Part shown: in pieces, positions 20,593-32,075 of the stretch | Numbering within the stretch: the first letter of the stretch is position 1 | Layout: each line of letters starts with the position of its first letter | Origin: Chara braunii | Taxonomy: Eukaryota > Streptophyta > Charophyceae > Charales > Characeae | DNA: 53,694 nucleotides | Assembly (NCBI GenBank): GCA_003427395.1 | Contig: BFEA01000050.1 | Coordinates: 4,388,156-4,441,849 of the forward strand | Direction: 5' to 3' | Position numbers and translations under genes: made by a program | Notes under the pieces: generated by a model | The model's database searches: none | The model's input: the letters and a program-made list of their open reading frames with translations, nothing else | What the model was told of the DNA's origin: nothing

Positions 20593-23500
20593 ATGTATAA
20601 GTTCAAAATATCAACATGGAACGTTAGGGGTCTAGGGGACACAACGGACAGGTGGAAGAGAAGGAGGATTAAGACATGGGTGCATAAGCGGGGAATCAAT
20701 GTCCTAATGATGCAAGAAACAAAATTGAATTAGGAAAAAATTGCAGCATTAGGGAACAGGTGGGAGGGCCCTCAGATATGGGCACCAACGCAGGGGGCAA
20801 AGGGAGGAGTGAGCATCCTACTGCACAGAGACCTGCCAGCTAAGGTAGTGGATTCGGAGGCCGACATCTGGGGAAAATGGGCCTAGATGAGACTGGAGGT
20901 GGGCTTGGAAGAATGGCTTCTTATGACAGTATACGCGCCGACGCAGGTATCGGAAAAAGTTACCTTCTTTAAGAACTTAATGAGAAGTATTCCTAAAGTG
21001 AACAGGGTAGTGTTGGCAGGGGACTGGAATGTCTCGCTAGACAAGGCATTAAAACCATACTCACAGTATGCTGATCGAGGAGATGCCAGAGCTCTTCTAG
21101 ATTTGTCCACAGAGTTGTTACTTGCTGATCCATTCAGAATTTTGAACCCGAAAGACTCAGGGTACACATGGACTTCCCACACTCGTAAAGATAGAGGTAC
21201 AGTCACGCGGCGCACACTGGACTACTTTCTGGTAAATGAGGAGGTGATTGAATAGGTCACAACAATACAATAGTGTTGCCACCCGATGTCAGACCATAAA
21301 CCAGTAACAACCAGCATTAAGATGCAAAGGAGTATAGAGAGAGGCAAGGGGTTCTTTAGACTGAACTCACGGAACCTGGAGGACCCAGGCCTGGGGGAAT
21401 GGTTGGAACGACACATGGCACAGTGGGAATCAGCCAAACAGTACTTTGAGTCAACAACAGAGTGGTTGGACAGTAGGATAAATATTGCCTTTATAAGATG
21501 ATGGAGGTAAGCTCGAGAATTCTGGCATACAAACGGAATATACAAGAAGCAGAATGCAAAAGGAGGGTGGAAGAAGCAGAAGAACGAATGGAAGGTCACC
21601 CGATATCGGTCTTGGCATGGGCAACAGAAAGAGAGAGGGGACTGGCAGAGTGGGATGTGCTACAAGCAGAGAGGGAACGAAGATGGAAGGCAGTCCTGGA
21701 GGAGAAGGGCATTATTGTACACGATAAGATGACGAAAGAAACATTCAGGAAACTCCAACCCAGAAGAGCACAACAACAGATGGTGGCATTGAAACATCCG
21801 CATGACACAACACCACCGCAGGCATGCACAACAACTAGTATGTTGGAGTATACAAGGATCTACTACCAAGATATCCTGACAACAAGACGACCACAGGACG
21901 ACACCAACACTGACCTCACCCGAGAGTCAAAGATGTGGAACAACACAGAGGTCAGACTATCAAATATCGCAAGACATGACTTAGATAGACCACTATCACT
22001 AGAGGAGACCACACAGACTCTCTGAACGATGGCAAAAGGTAAATCTCCAGGTATAGATGGTCTCACTCTGGAATTTTACGCAAAACAGTGGTCAGTGGTA
22101 GGACCAGCACTGGTAGAACTTTACAACGAAGTACTGTTAGGGGGGAGATTGGGGGAGGTGACGACTCACGGCGTTATCACGGTCTTACTCAAGAAAGGGG
22201 ATAAGGCGGACGTGAGGAACTTGAGACCGATTTCCCTACTTAATGTATCGTATAAAATCCTTGCAAAGACACTGGTAAGGAGATTGGCTCGCTACCTACC
22301 AGACTTAGTACGGGGAGACCAGGGGGCTTTTGTGCAAGGGCGGTCAATCTTTAATAACATAGTTATGGCCATAGAGGTGTTAGAGGTGGTGCAGGCGGAA
22401 AACTTGGATGTGGTGGTCCTTCTCCATGATCTAAAGAAAGTATATGACAAAGTAGGGTGGACCTTTGTACTAACAACGCTGAGACATATGGGGTTTGGGG
22501 TAGGCTTCTGTAAGTGGATGATAGCAATGTACACCTTCTCTACTTTTTTGATGGCTGTCAATGGACACTTGTCGTTGCCTTTTAGACTAACGAGATCGTT
22601 TAGGCAAGGCTGCCCCCTTGCCCTGCTGCTGTTTGTCCTTCAAATGGAAGTGTTGCTCAATAAGATTCGAAGGCACCCATATGTCGGAGGCCTCCAACTG
22701 AGAGGAAATACAAACTGCACAGTCAAGGCACTTGCGGATGATTTGTTCGCAGTCTGCGAAAACTCCAGGTCTGCCTTAACAACTCTCAAAGGAATAATGA
22801 GAGAATACTCGACACTTTCGGAAGCATCGGTCAACTGGTCCAAGTCAACCTACTTGCTATTGAAGGATTTGGAACTCAAAGTGGAATGGGGAATGCTCAG
22901 AGTAGAAGAAGGAGAAGAAGAAAGATTCCTAGTGGTCCTAATTAGTCTACAGGTACAGGAAACGACACAAGGGATCTTGCTCCAGCATAGAATAGCGGCT
23001 AGACTAAACCTGTGGGGCCGAGTATGGCACCTATCAATCTTCGGAAGAGCACTAGTAGCAAACATGTCCCTACTATCGATCATGTGGTTCGTATGCCAGG
23101 TAAGAGAAGTAGCAAACTGTGTGTGGACAACAATTCGTGGTCTGGTCGCCCGATTTCTATAGAACCCAACAGCGAAACGGTCTGAAGGCTTTTTGAGCAA
23201 GATGGCGTGTCACTGGGAAACTCTCACCTACCCGAGAGAACAAGGCAGACTTGGAATGCTGGACCCAATGACAAGGAACCAAGTTCAACTGTGCACATGG
23301 CTTTGCAAGGTGGCAACGACGGACTCCAACGAGCATTGGATACTCTTGGCAGAGAGGCTACTGATGTCCGAGTAGAAACTGAGTCGTCTGGAGGACACCT
23401 GGGCCTGTTTCTTCATTCCATCCTTTTGCAGAAAAGGAACGACTTCAAGATTCTGGAATGCAATACGAAAAGCATGGAAGAAGCAACCACCGGAGGTACA

Positions 23501-24869
23501 ACATCAACTACACACCAAAGAGGAATTGCTCTCACAGATCCTGTTTGAAAATCCCAGTGTTAAACAACCAAATGGGGAACAACTACTATCAAACGGATCG
23601 GCGTCAACCTTTGGCCAAGCCTGAGTCCGTAGAGGCGTAGTGTGAGTCAGGGATTTGTGGTCCAATCTACTTGGGGGATGAAAACCACTGTTGGACGTGA
23701 AGAGTAAGTTAATGGAACTACACGGTGTAGAAGAACACTGGCTGCTGGTAATTCATGCCATACCAAAGGAATGGAAGGCGATCCTAGGGCCGGAAGGAGT
23801 TGATCCTGTAGGAACCTGGTACAGAGTGGAAGAGGAAGAAGACCCAGTGATAGTGTGGAAAATAGTGGAAGTTCAACCGAGTGGATTCAGGAGAGTCGGA
23901 CGTTGGAGGGCTACAGAACACTCCAGCACTCTGAGTAAAGTGGGAGAGGAGGTGATAATGATGCGGAGAAACCCAAACCAAGTAAGAGTGGTGGAAATGG
24001 AGGGCAAAACGAGGAGGATGAAGATACTGGAATGGACAGGCAGGATCCCACTGAGGGAACTCAACATCGACCCCTTGGCATGAAGTTGAAACAAGAGGGT
24101 GAGCAGAGTCACCAACCTGGATCTGACCCTTTACGCGGTGAAGGAGGGCTACATATCTGCAAACTCTGCTAGACGACCGCCATCTGCAATTGCAACACAG
24201 TGCTGGCAAAGACTGTTGGGAGAAGAGATACCAGAGGCAGAAACAAAATTTAACCGACTGTAGAAAACTTTGGCCATCCTACCGAACGGTAAACAGGTGA
24301 GCCTGTTGTGGATGTTCTCGTTGCTGGTAACCCCGTCTGTAGTCTGGCTATTGAGCAAAGTAATGGTGGTGGAACTGCGATGCATAAGGTGCAACTGGCC
24401 GTTCGAGTCGACCCGACACCTGTGGTGGGAATGCCCGGCCTCCAAGAGACTCTGGAAGTGGTGGGAGTATCATTGGAAGAGGATGGGAGGTAGGGGAGTG
24501 GAGTGGGATGAGAGATGGGTCCTACTGGGGTTCCTCCCAATGGAGTTGAATGAAAAGGCAAGGGGAGGATACGTGGCGCAGGTGATCAGAGGCATTCTGT
24601 TCGAAATCATCTGGGAAGACAGAAACCATGCACGATTTCAAAACAGGCTCATGTCAGGCTTAGAACTGAAAGGGAAAGTCAAAGAAGCAATTAAAACAAC
24701 AATTCGAGTGGACTGGAGAAGGAGGGCAAGAGTGGGAACAGGCAACAAAAGACAGATGGAATGGTTCAGGAAGACGTGGGTCAGGCAAGAGCAGTTGGTG
24801 ACAGTTCACTCAATCACAGGACTCAGGTTATCTAAATGGATCCTAGAGCCACGTAATATAGGTAGTTAA
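20593..24869 (+). pseudogene. LINE B ORF2: APE endonuclease + reverse transcriptase + zf-RVT, 13 stops
   Basis: ATG 20593 overlaps the ORF1 stop by 8 nt. Endonuclease: ISTWNVRGLGDT, MMQETKLN, VYAPTQV, AGDWNVSLDK, LDYFLV and SDHKPV. Reverse transcriptase: GKSPGIDGLTLEFY, RPISLLNVSYKILAKTL, QGAFVQGRSIF, GCPLALLLFV and catalytic LADDLF. zf-RVT-like: CNWPFESTRHLWWECP. Stops are at 20731, 20884, 21253, 21271, 22023, 23160, 23373, 23622, 23643, 23679, 24081, 24087 and 24261; eight align with Trp codons of LINE A. The only frameshift is near 21490. This pattern points to old transition-driven decay without much indel damage. Confidence 0.85.
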
Positions 24870-25328
24870 GAGCAAAAGGGAGATGTGTTGGTCAGGGGGG
24901 AAATAGGGAACCGATAGATATAGAATAGACTAAATACCAGGACACTCGGTTCGCTAGAGTCGCAGTGGACTTACTAGTAGAGTGTCAGGATAGGCAGACA
25001 AGGTCCAAGGGGCCGCTTTTAGTCCCAGAGGCCGATTTAGGCCCGATAGTGCTGAGGATAAATGATTAAGGAAGAGTGAAAGAAAAAAATCTTTTGTAAA
25101 GATAGAACCAGGAAAGAGGAAAGTATGATACGAATTTGAACAGAGGCAATTAATTGTTCGCATTGATTGAAGGTTTTTCGCATTTGTTCCAGTCTATTGA
25201 CTGTAAGCTAAACTGGCTGACGATGCTAGGATAACTTTGGGTAGAATTGTGAGGTCTCTGACCTCGTTCAATGATTTGGAGTAAACAGTTCTGTGATTGT
25301 TTAAAAAAAAAAAAAAAAAAAAAAAAAA
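24870..25328 (+). other. 3' UTR and poly(A) of LINE B
   Basis: Shares TACCAGGACACTCGGTT (about 24937), AGCTAAACTGGCTGACGATG and GAATTGTGAGGTCTCTGACC with LINE A before a 26-A tail. Confidence 0.8.
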
Positions 25329-26639
25329 CACACCAGAAAAATTTTCCAAAATTAAATAATAATTCTATAGTAAAATTACATTCTAAATTTCAAATTTTCA
25401 TTCCATCTTAAAAAATGTCATTCCAATTTTAAAAAATTTTGTCTTACTTGAAAACTTTCCTTCCAAGAATGGGGTATCCCTTCTTATTTGAACTGCATGC
25501 TAGAGATGGAATGAAAGTCTAGATGAGTTCATGAAATATTTTAATTGGACTGTCATTCTAACTTAGGATTTCCAGTCATAAATAGGCTAATCCAATCTAA
25601 ATTAGAAGATATTTGTTGTAGTAGAATGAAAGTTTAATTAGAACATTTTATAAACTCGTCCAGACTTTCATTCCATCTTGAACAAATTGACGTAGTTGGA
25701 AGGGAAAGGCTAGCTGAGCCTCATACTTAGACGGGAACTTATCAAATAAAACTGTAAATTTTAGAATTGGACGAACGTTGGAATGATAATTTATAAATAT
25801 GACGATTTTTTTTTTATGAAATGTTTTTTTTAACTTCAATTTCTGGTGGAAATTTTTCTGTTGAAGGTCCCTTTTATCTTTTTTTTTTTTTTTTCCTTCT
25901 TACACCACTAGTACCTCCGCCAGTGTTGGGAAATTACAATGTTTTGCCAGTTCCCGAAGAAATCGGAGGTGGGACACAGGATCGGCAATGTCCCATAAAT
26001 CTGAATTTTATAGTGTCGCGAGTGAAAGAAAAAGAAAAAAAAGAAAATACTATCTCTACTGCAATGATATCGGGCAGGGTAGTCTTGGAGGCCGTGCTCA
26101 GAGTCTTTCCTCCATAGAATTCACGTCACCAGTAAGGCGGTCACATTCTAAATGTTACTGTGTGAATGTTACTGTTTTCTTTTTTTCTTGCTCGTGTGTT
26201 TCTTAAGTTCCCTGCCAATAAGGCAGGGGGGAATCCATGAATTGCTGAAGCCGTTGGTGATCTGCTCAAGCTGTGTTTTGTCAGAGGATTGTAACACTCA
26301 TCACACTGTACTAAGGGGAATGTATCTAGCCATTTTCACGGCCGGATCCGTGTGCCCATTTTTTTCCCCTTTTATTCTCTTTTTCGAATCTGACAACCTG
26401 GCCACGGGGCTGAGATGCCCTCACTGAGGGCACACTCACACTACCACTTCCAAGTCTTAGAATGTATACAATTGCAATCACGGCCAATACATTGTTTTGT
26501 TTTTCTTTTTTTCTGAGTTCACGGCCCCAACTTTTTTTTTTTTTTTTTTTCCTTTCCGTGAGAGTACCAGAAAGAAAACGGACTGGTACCAGGGCCCAGA
26601 TGAGAGGTACCAATTTTGCAATTGCGGGACGGGGGGGAA
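25329..26639. other. AT-rich intergenic region
   Basis: 25329-25860 is AT-rich with recurrent TTCATTCCA- and TTTTAAAAAA-like words. At 26410-26445 two ends of the AGGGCA.ACTCACACT family abut (ATGCCCTCACTGAGGGCAC). Poly-T tracts lie near 25879-25893 and 26532-26550. No gene recognised. Confidence 0.5.
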
Positions 26640-26990
26640 GGCGACCTTGCTTTGACCGACGCAATGCGCTCTGCCAAGCGGTACCGTGCCGGCAAGACCC
26701 GAGCTGTCATCCAGGACGCTACCAACAAGATAACGCCTGGGAGTCCACTCACCACTCGCCCTCCTCGAAGGGTGGCTATGGCGACATACTAGCCGTAGGT
26801 GTAGGAGGACAGACAGAGGAAGCGATTCCTCGTCCCCACCGATAAGAGTTGAGTAAGGAGTGGATGAGAACGAGGAGGAAAAGAGGAGATAACCGAGCGG
26901 AAGAAGTAAGATAGAAGTGTTTGAGTAGGAGATGGGAGTCGACACCTAGAGGTTGGAGGTGAGGGCACAAGGAGGTCTCCTGCCCCACAG

Positions 26991-29191
26991 ATGGAGAGGG
27001 ACTACTAGGAAGACAAAGACATGATTCAAGATTTATTACAGATGTGCTTTAATGAGGGAGTGTACCCAACAGAGATAGACTCGGGGGAGATAACGGTGGA
27101 AGGGAGAGAGGTGAGGCTCAAACTGAACACCTCGTTGGACGAGATCAAAGTCAAGTGGTTAAAGGATCGAATTGTGACCGTCATTTATGAGGATGCGACC
27201 AGATTCCTCCCAAAAAACATTAAAGATGGCTTAGTTAGGGCTTTTGAGGATGGATGGGTCATCGACAACGAGAGGTTAGGGGGAAACACGAGAAGAGGGA
27301 GAGTAAAGATTGAGGGGTCAGGGGTGGCTTCCTACGTAGCGAAGGCAAGAGTGGTGGTGCAATTTATGATATCAGAAGGTCAGGTCGACGTGACACTTGG
27401 CTCGAACACCTACAAAATTATATTTAAGCCGTGGATGACCTGGGCGGAATTCGGAGACTTAAGAAGACAGGAGGATGACAACGTGTTCTGGGTGACGGCG
27501 CTCCAAATTCCACTCAATGTCATGCCATTTATTTATGCTCAAATCGAGAAGGCCATCGACAAGATCATCCTCGCGCATCCACCGGACGTAGATCCATCCA
27601 GACCTGCGCAAGTCAATGCGAGATTTGACCTGGACCCAGAGTCAAGACCTAACATAAAGGATGTCCTATGGATCAAAACGTCCAAGGGCAACCTTCAGCA
27701 CACCAAAATGCAGAAAGTGTAGGCAATTTTTCCATACCGAGGAAGAGTGCAGAAGAGGGACTCGATTCGGGAATCAGGGAGTAGCAGAGAGGGCGACAAC
27801 CTTGACAAGTGAAGCACAAGGATATCAACATCGCCCGATGGCAAGTCCATCGGGAGGAGGGCAATCTCAAGGTGGCTATCAGGGACCACTGGCCCCAAGG
27901 CCAACGCACCCAGCCCAAGCAAGCAGTTGGTGGCGTTCAAGGCGGCTCGTTGAGAGACAACCCCACGTTCTCCCTTGGAGGGGGGGGTGGGGGGCAGAGT
28001 GGGCACATGGGCAACTTCGCATCGGGAGACACCCAACTACAAGGAGGAGGCGGCCTGAGAGTACCCCACTACGATACTATTCCAGGGCAAGGGGCGGCAA
28101 CCCAACAGAATTGGGCACTTCCAGGCGGGGTCACCCTAGATTGGTTCCTGGCGAATGGTTATTTACCATGCCCATGGCCCAGGCGGCCACAAGGATATGG
28201 AAGTCTGGGCGGAGCCGTGCAAGGGGGCTTAACAGGACTATAGGGCGCACAAGACTCAAGTACTGAACCCATCAGGCGACCAAGGGATTGGCAACGGACG
28301 TACATTTGGCCTCCACCCAGGAGGCTTCAGAGTCGATGGCCAAGGGAATGGCAGCTCAAGTATGGTCTCGATGCTGGGTTGAACGACCAAATTGGAGAAA
28401 GCTCGAGGGGAGGAGGATTTGTAGAGGATTTACAGGGAGAGCAGGGAACCGACAGTACCCCCAATCGGTCAAGAGGCAGAGGTATGTAGAAAAAGCGAAC
28501 GCGAGAGCAATCAAGAAGCTCCAGGATTTCAAGAGAAGAATCAGAGAAATCGGTTGGGCACGAAGTGGGTATGGTGACGCCGGGAAACAAGACAACTTGA
28601 GACAGAAGATTGGCGTCGTTTGCATGAGTACAAGGTACAGAGATGTCGCAATACCTTCTCCCTTTGCTGTGCACAGTGACTCGCAATGCTTAATGGGTCA
28701 TCGTGTGGCAGAAAGGGCAAGATCCCTTATCTTTTTTTTCTCAAGCAGTCTTGAATATACCAACCTTACGGGTAATCGAGGATTGCTTGAGGAATCTGTA
28801 CTTAGACGCCTTTCCCACCCGAGTTATCCCAGACATACCTATGCCGAGGGTTTTGTTCGGCCCGTCGAGGAACAAAGTAAAGTTTTACTTACCAATCATT
28901 AATGCTAGACTGATAGAGAGCAAAGTGACAGAGCTCGAAGCGTTAGGTCTCTGCTTAGTCCCGATGGCCCTATTCGTAGACTGTAAGAAACAGGAACTCG
29001 CCCGCCTCATGATTTCCCCCTTGATGGTGACAACAGACGCGATAGCAGAGCTGAAAATTCGCATGCCGAAAGATAAGAAATTAGACTCACAATTCGTTCA
29101 TTTGGCGCTCACTCAGGGATGGTTAGGAGGAGGGGTAGCTACGCCAGCCCAGATCCAGTTAACACAGGGCAGGAGCGGAAGAAATGGTTAG
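26991..29191 (+). pseudogene. LINE C ORF1 (DUF4283-like + CCHC + conserved C-terminal domain), frameshifted
   Basis: Likely original ATG 26991 with a TAG at 27006; open from ATG 27021. N-domain: CFNEGVYP, IKVKWLKDRIVTVIYED, RRGRVKIEGSGVASYVAKA, FKPWMTW, ALQIPLNVMPF. A frameshift near 27700 leads to the knuckle KCRKCRQFFHTEEECRR (C-x2-C-x4-H-x4-C). A Gly/Gln-rich linker follows, with a stop at 28264 and a second shift near 28630. The C-terminal domain reads TRVIPDIPMPRV and KFYLPIINARL (about 28810-28915). The stop TAG (29189-29191) overlaps the ORF2 ATG. Confidence 0.75.
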
Positions 29192-29668
29192 ATACCGCAT
29201 TGTGTCTTGGAATATGCAAGGATTCGGAGATACCTCCGGTAGCGATAAATGAGCGAGGGTCAAATTTTGGTTGCATGATAACAAAGTCTCCATCGCTTGC
29301 CTTCAAGAGACCAAACTCTATCATGAAAAGATTCAAGCCCTAGGTCGGTGGTGGGACGGGCCACAAATTTGGTCTGTTGCCAAAGGCATGAAAAGGGGGG
29401 TCGAAATCTTGGTGGACAAAGACTTGGGACCAAATATTGTCGATTACTACGCCGACCTCTGGGGCCGTTGGGCCTGGGTAGTGATTAGGCAGGAAGCACT
29501 GACGTGGGCAGTGGTCTCGGTTTACGCGTCAGTAAGCAGAAAATAACGTGTTGTCTTTTTTGACGAATTGAGAATCGTGCTACCAGACATGGACGGCGTG
29601 GTGATCGAGGGTGATCTGAATACCTCTTTAGATCCTACCAAGGATCAAAAATGCCAACCGTATGATTA
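29184..29668 (+). pseudogene. LINE C ORF2 fragment: N-terminal APE endonuclease only
   Basis: ATG 29184 overlaps the ORF1 stop by 8 nt. Motifs: IVSWNMQGFGD, ACLQETKL, KIQALGRWWDGPQIWS, LWGRWAWV, VVSVYAS and EGDLNTSLDP. Stops: TGA 29250 (Arg CGA in the relatives, one transition) and TAA 29545. Similarity ends at about 29665. Confidence 0.8.
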
Positions 29669-30333
29669 AAACCGCCCTTCGCAGGAATTTAGCGGCACAT
29701 GACACGCGTCCTTGGCCCGAGATCGTATATTAGATCGTCGGGATCCACCGGGCCACCCCTCACGAGTCCACGTGGTTTACCCCTTTTCAGCTTTGAACTA
29801 ATAGCCTTCCCTGTGTCGACTACCGGTGTAACTCGGAAATTGTCGAAGCAGGGGGTAGAGACACGCGTGCAACTCTCAAAGCCAAGGCCAAAAGGTACAC
29901 CGAATTAATGGAACGGACCGTCCCGAAACTAGCCCGAAAAAGGCAAAGGATGACCGAACTGGCCCACGGTAGACAGGTCCGTAGCTACGAGGCTCGGAAT
30001 GGAAATGTTGGGCCCCAGCATCAATATAAATTAGGGGACCTAGTGCAAGTACGTAAATGTGCACACGACCGGAAACTCGCTCCCAAGTTTTCTGGCTGTT
30101 TTCGCGTTGTCAAGCTCGGACCCAACGGCACCGACACGGTGCGCATCGCGCCTGAGGCTAGTGCCAGCCATAGCTCTGTCCCCATCGTCCGACATACCTC
30201 CTACCTCCGTCTCCTTCCTCCTTCCAATCTTCCTCCCTCTTCTTCCTCGGAAAGCGAGGAGAACGACGACGATCTAAACCTCTCTCCGCTCTCTCCCTCT
30301 TGTCCTTCGACATCCTCCCCCACCTCGCCATGA
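29668..30333 (+). pseudogene. Ty3/gypsy integrase C-terminal fragment
   Basis: The frame from 29674 reads ALRRNLAAHDTRPWPEIVY, then a stop, then HRATPHESTWFTPFQL, matching the end of the gypsy integrase core (the region after the catalytic Glu, with the ST.F.PF motif). TAG near 29731 and TGA near 29788 interrupt it. From about 29980 come HQYKLGDLVQVR, KLAPKFSGCFRVVKLG and VPIVRHTSYLRLLPP, the typical C-terminal GPY/F-like module. The Asp/Asp/Glu catalytic core, RT, RNase H and protease are absent. The stop TGA (30331-30333) overlaps the next ATG. Confidence 0.8.
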
Positions 30334-32075
30334 GTTTTATCACGGAGCGGGTTCTTGACGCACAACTGTTGCAGCCACGTGGCCACATCTCAGAGATTCG
30401 ACAAGTTTGTCACCCTCGGCTCAATGCGGATCTTCGGCGTTTGATGCGATTCTTCTGCGACGAAGGTATCTGTGCCGCCGCCGCATTTCGAATCGAAGGA
30501 AGTCCTCACGCAGTGGTATTCGAGGAGGTAACCGCAGTTCATCGGCGAGCGGGTCCAGAACAAGCCACGTCACCACGGTTGCAGCGTTCAGCGGCGACAT
30601 CAGCTCGGTCAATCAGCAGTGGCATACCACGATCTTGACCTCGCTGCGCGAGTGGACGGAGCAAGTGTCCAACGTGTGGCAGCACGTCCTCGCCCAACAG
30701 GGGTATAACCTCATCCCGATCTTTGCACCAGATCTTGGCGATATTCGCCGATCACCGCGCGAGCGGCCTGTTGCAATCCCAACGCTCGTCCCCTTCCCAC
30801 ATCCCCAATGAACCACGCCGATTTTCTCGCTCCTCTCTCTATCTTTGGTCTCCCCTCTCTCTTCCCCACCTTCTGGCAATCCGATCTTCATCCTTCTCTT
30901 TCCTTCTCGTTCGAGCCTCTTTCGGTCCCTCTTATCAATCCTGGACATTGGCGGTTGTGGCGCGAAACTTTTGAGGAGCTGTCTTTCTGCTTGGCCAGAG
31001 TACCGGTGACGTGGACACAGACCAGCGGGCATCCTGCGTGGATCGAAAATCCGGAGCTACCAATCATCCAAGCTTGGAGGAACCCAGGGACGAGGATACG
31101 CTACCATCATGGCAGGAGTATCTCAAGCCGTACGATATCATCCCTCACGCCTTTTATCCAAGGGCGGAGGAAGTGGTGATTGACGACGACGAAGAAGACG
31201 AGGACGAGGAAACATCAGAGGAGGGAAGCTATAGTGAACATAGCGAGGGCGAGCTGAGCGAAGGAGAAGAGGAGGAAGAAGAAACCGGATCTGGGTGGGA
31301 AGCCTTGCCGGAGGAAGCGACGCGTACGGGAACGGAGGCGGAAGATCCGGAAGCGGGGCGAAAGCGCGAAGAATTGCCACCTGGAAGCGCCAGCTGGAGT
31401 TCGCCAGCGAAGCTAGCCTGCGCATCAGTAACGATCCAACCAGGGATCCAGAGCCGCCGAAGCCCGAAGATGGCGACCCTGCAGCCGCCACCTCGAGTAC
31501 CGCGCGACAGAGACGGAGTCGGTCTCCCTCCTCCTCCAGCCCCACCCGTCCCCCAGTTCGCCCACGTACCGATGCGGGCGATAGGCCTTCGTCCTCGGAC
31601 GCTGTCCTGCCGACCCCTTGATTTCCTCACCCTCGAGAAGATCCGTACCCCCGCCACCTTCCCTTCCCATCCCTTCCGCGACTACCGCCTACTCGCCACC
31701 GTCCACCCCCACGCCTCCCTTCAATCCGCTGCCCCCACATTCTGCGGGCATCTCCTGCTGTTCAGCGCTGCATGGGAGCGATGCAACGTGGTAGAGGTTT
31801 ACTGCGTTGCCACAGGAACAATCCCCGCCTGCCGCCACTACGAGTTCTTTCGAGCGGTGCTTTTCCGCACCCTCTCCTCCTTCTATCGTGACTACCTTGC
31901 TTCCCTCCCTCGTAGCGGCGATCACTTCCCCCACTTCCACCGGATCATCCGATATGAGGAGCTTCTGGTGACGATGGAAGGAATGAATCGCTTCCTACCC
32001 CCACTCCCTCCCCGTCGACCCCGTGAAATCCCCTCCATGTACCGCCTCTATTGGCCCATTCCGACTAGAAGGTAG
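30330..32075 (+). pseudogene. Unidentified 3' ORF downstream of gypsy integrase, frameshifted
   Basis: ATG 30330 overlaps the integrase stop as ATGA. The reading continues across three frames with shifts near 30530, 30800 and 31050. Segments: FITERVLDAQLLQPRGHI and MRFFCDEGICAAAAF; SLREWTEQVSNVWQHVLAQQ; DFLAPLSIFGLPSLFPTFWQ and INPGHWRLWRETFEELSF; then LPSWQEYLKPYDIIPHAFYP, an Asp/Glu-rich stretch (about 31180-31290), a Pro-rich stretch, and a C-terminal part with FPSHPFRDYRLLATVHPH, CRHYEFFRAVLF and YRDYLASLP ending at 32073. I recognise no family. The position after integrase is where some gypsy elements carry an extra or envelope-like ORF, but no signal peptide or membrane segment is evident. 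The bias towards open frame suggests it was once translated. Confidence 0.5.

Larger units (their letters stand above)
16441..20600 (+). pseudogene. LINE B ORF1 (DUF4283-like + CCHC + conserved C-terminal domain), broken
   Basis: ATG 16441, then the conserved N-domain (DEIKKMWLKERTV, KEDLISAYEDGWM, GRISFERANVVAYVAKA, KPWMTRNELKALR). At about 16982 the frame is cut by the inserted repeat and resumes at about 18455 with IIALRVPLNAYYYLRSAV, exactly where LINE A continues. A frameshift near 18590 leads to the knuckle WCRICRWYFHTEEHCPR (about 18693-18743). The linker is rich in Arg, Gly and Glu and has several stops. The C-terminal domain (LVPILCTMATDAMYFL to KLYFPLLDVRIPQDVAEKL) runs from about 19938 to 20360. 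The terminal TAA (20598-20600) overlaps the ORF2 ATG. Confidence 0.75.
16210..25328 (+). mobile_element. LINE B: full-length but decayed L1-like retrotransposon
   Basis: Same order as LINE A: shared 5' motif near 16217, ORF1 (16441-20600), ORF2 (20593-24869), 3' UTR and 26-A tail (25303-25328). The 5' boundary is approximate and no confident target-site duplication was found. ORF2 carries 13 in-frame stops but only one frameshift. ORF1 is interrupted by a foreign 1.47-kb insertion at 16983-18452. Confidence 0.85.
26640..29668 (+). mobile_element. LINE C: L1-like retrotransposon lacking its 3' half
   Basis: Has a 5' leader, ORF1 (26991-29191) and the start of ORF2 (29184-about 29668), then stops inside the endonuclease and continues as gypsy integrase sequence. 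LINE insertions are normally truncated at the 5' end, so loss of the 3' end implies deletion, recombination or a later insertion. The 5' boundary is approximate. It is more diverged from A and B than they are from each other. Confidence 0.75.

Noticed and set aside
29850-30333. Host chromatin or chromodomain protein
   Set aside because: The segment matches the gypsy integrase tail (KLGDLVQVR, KLAPKFSGCFRVVK) and follows the integrase core end in frame.
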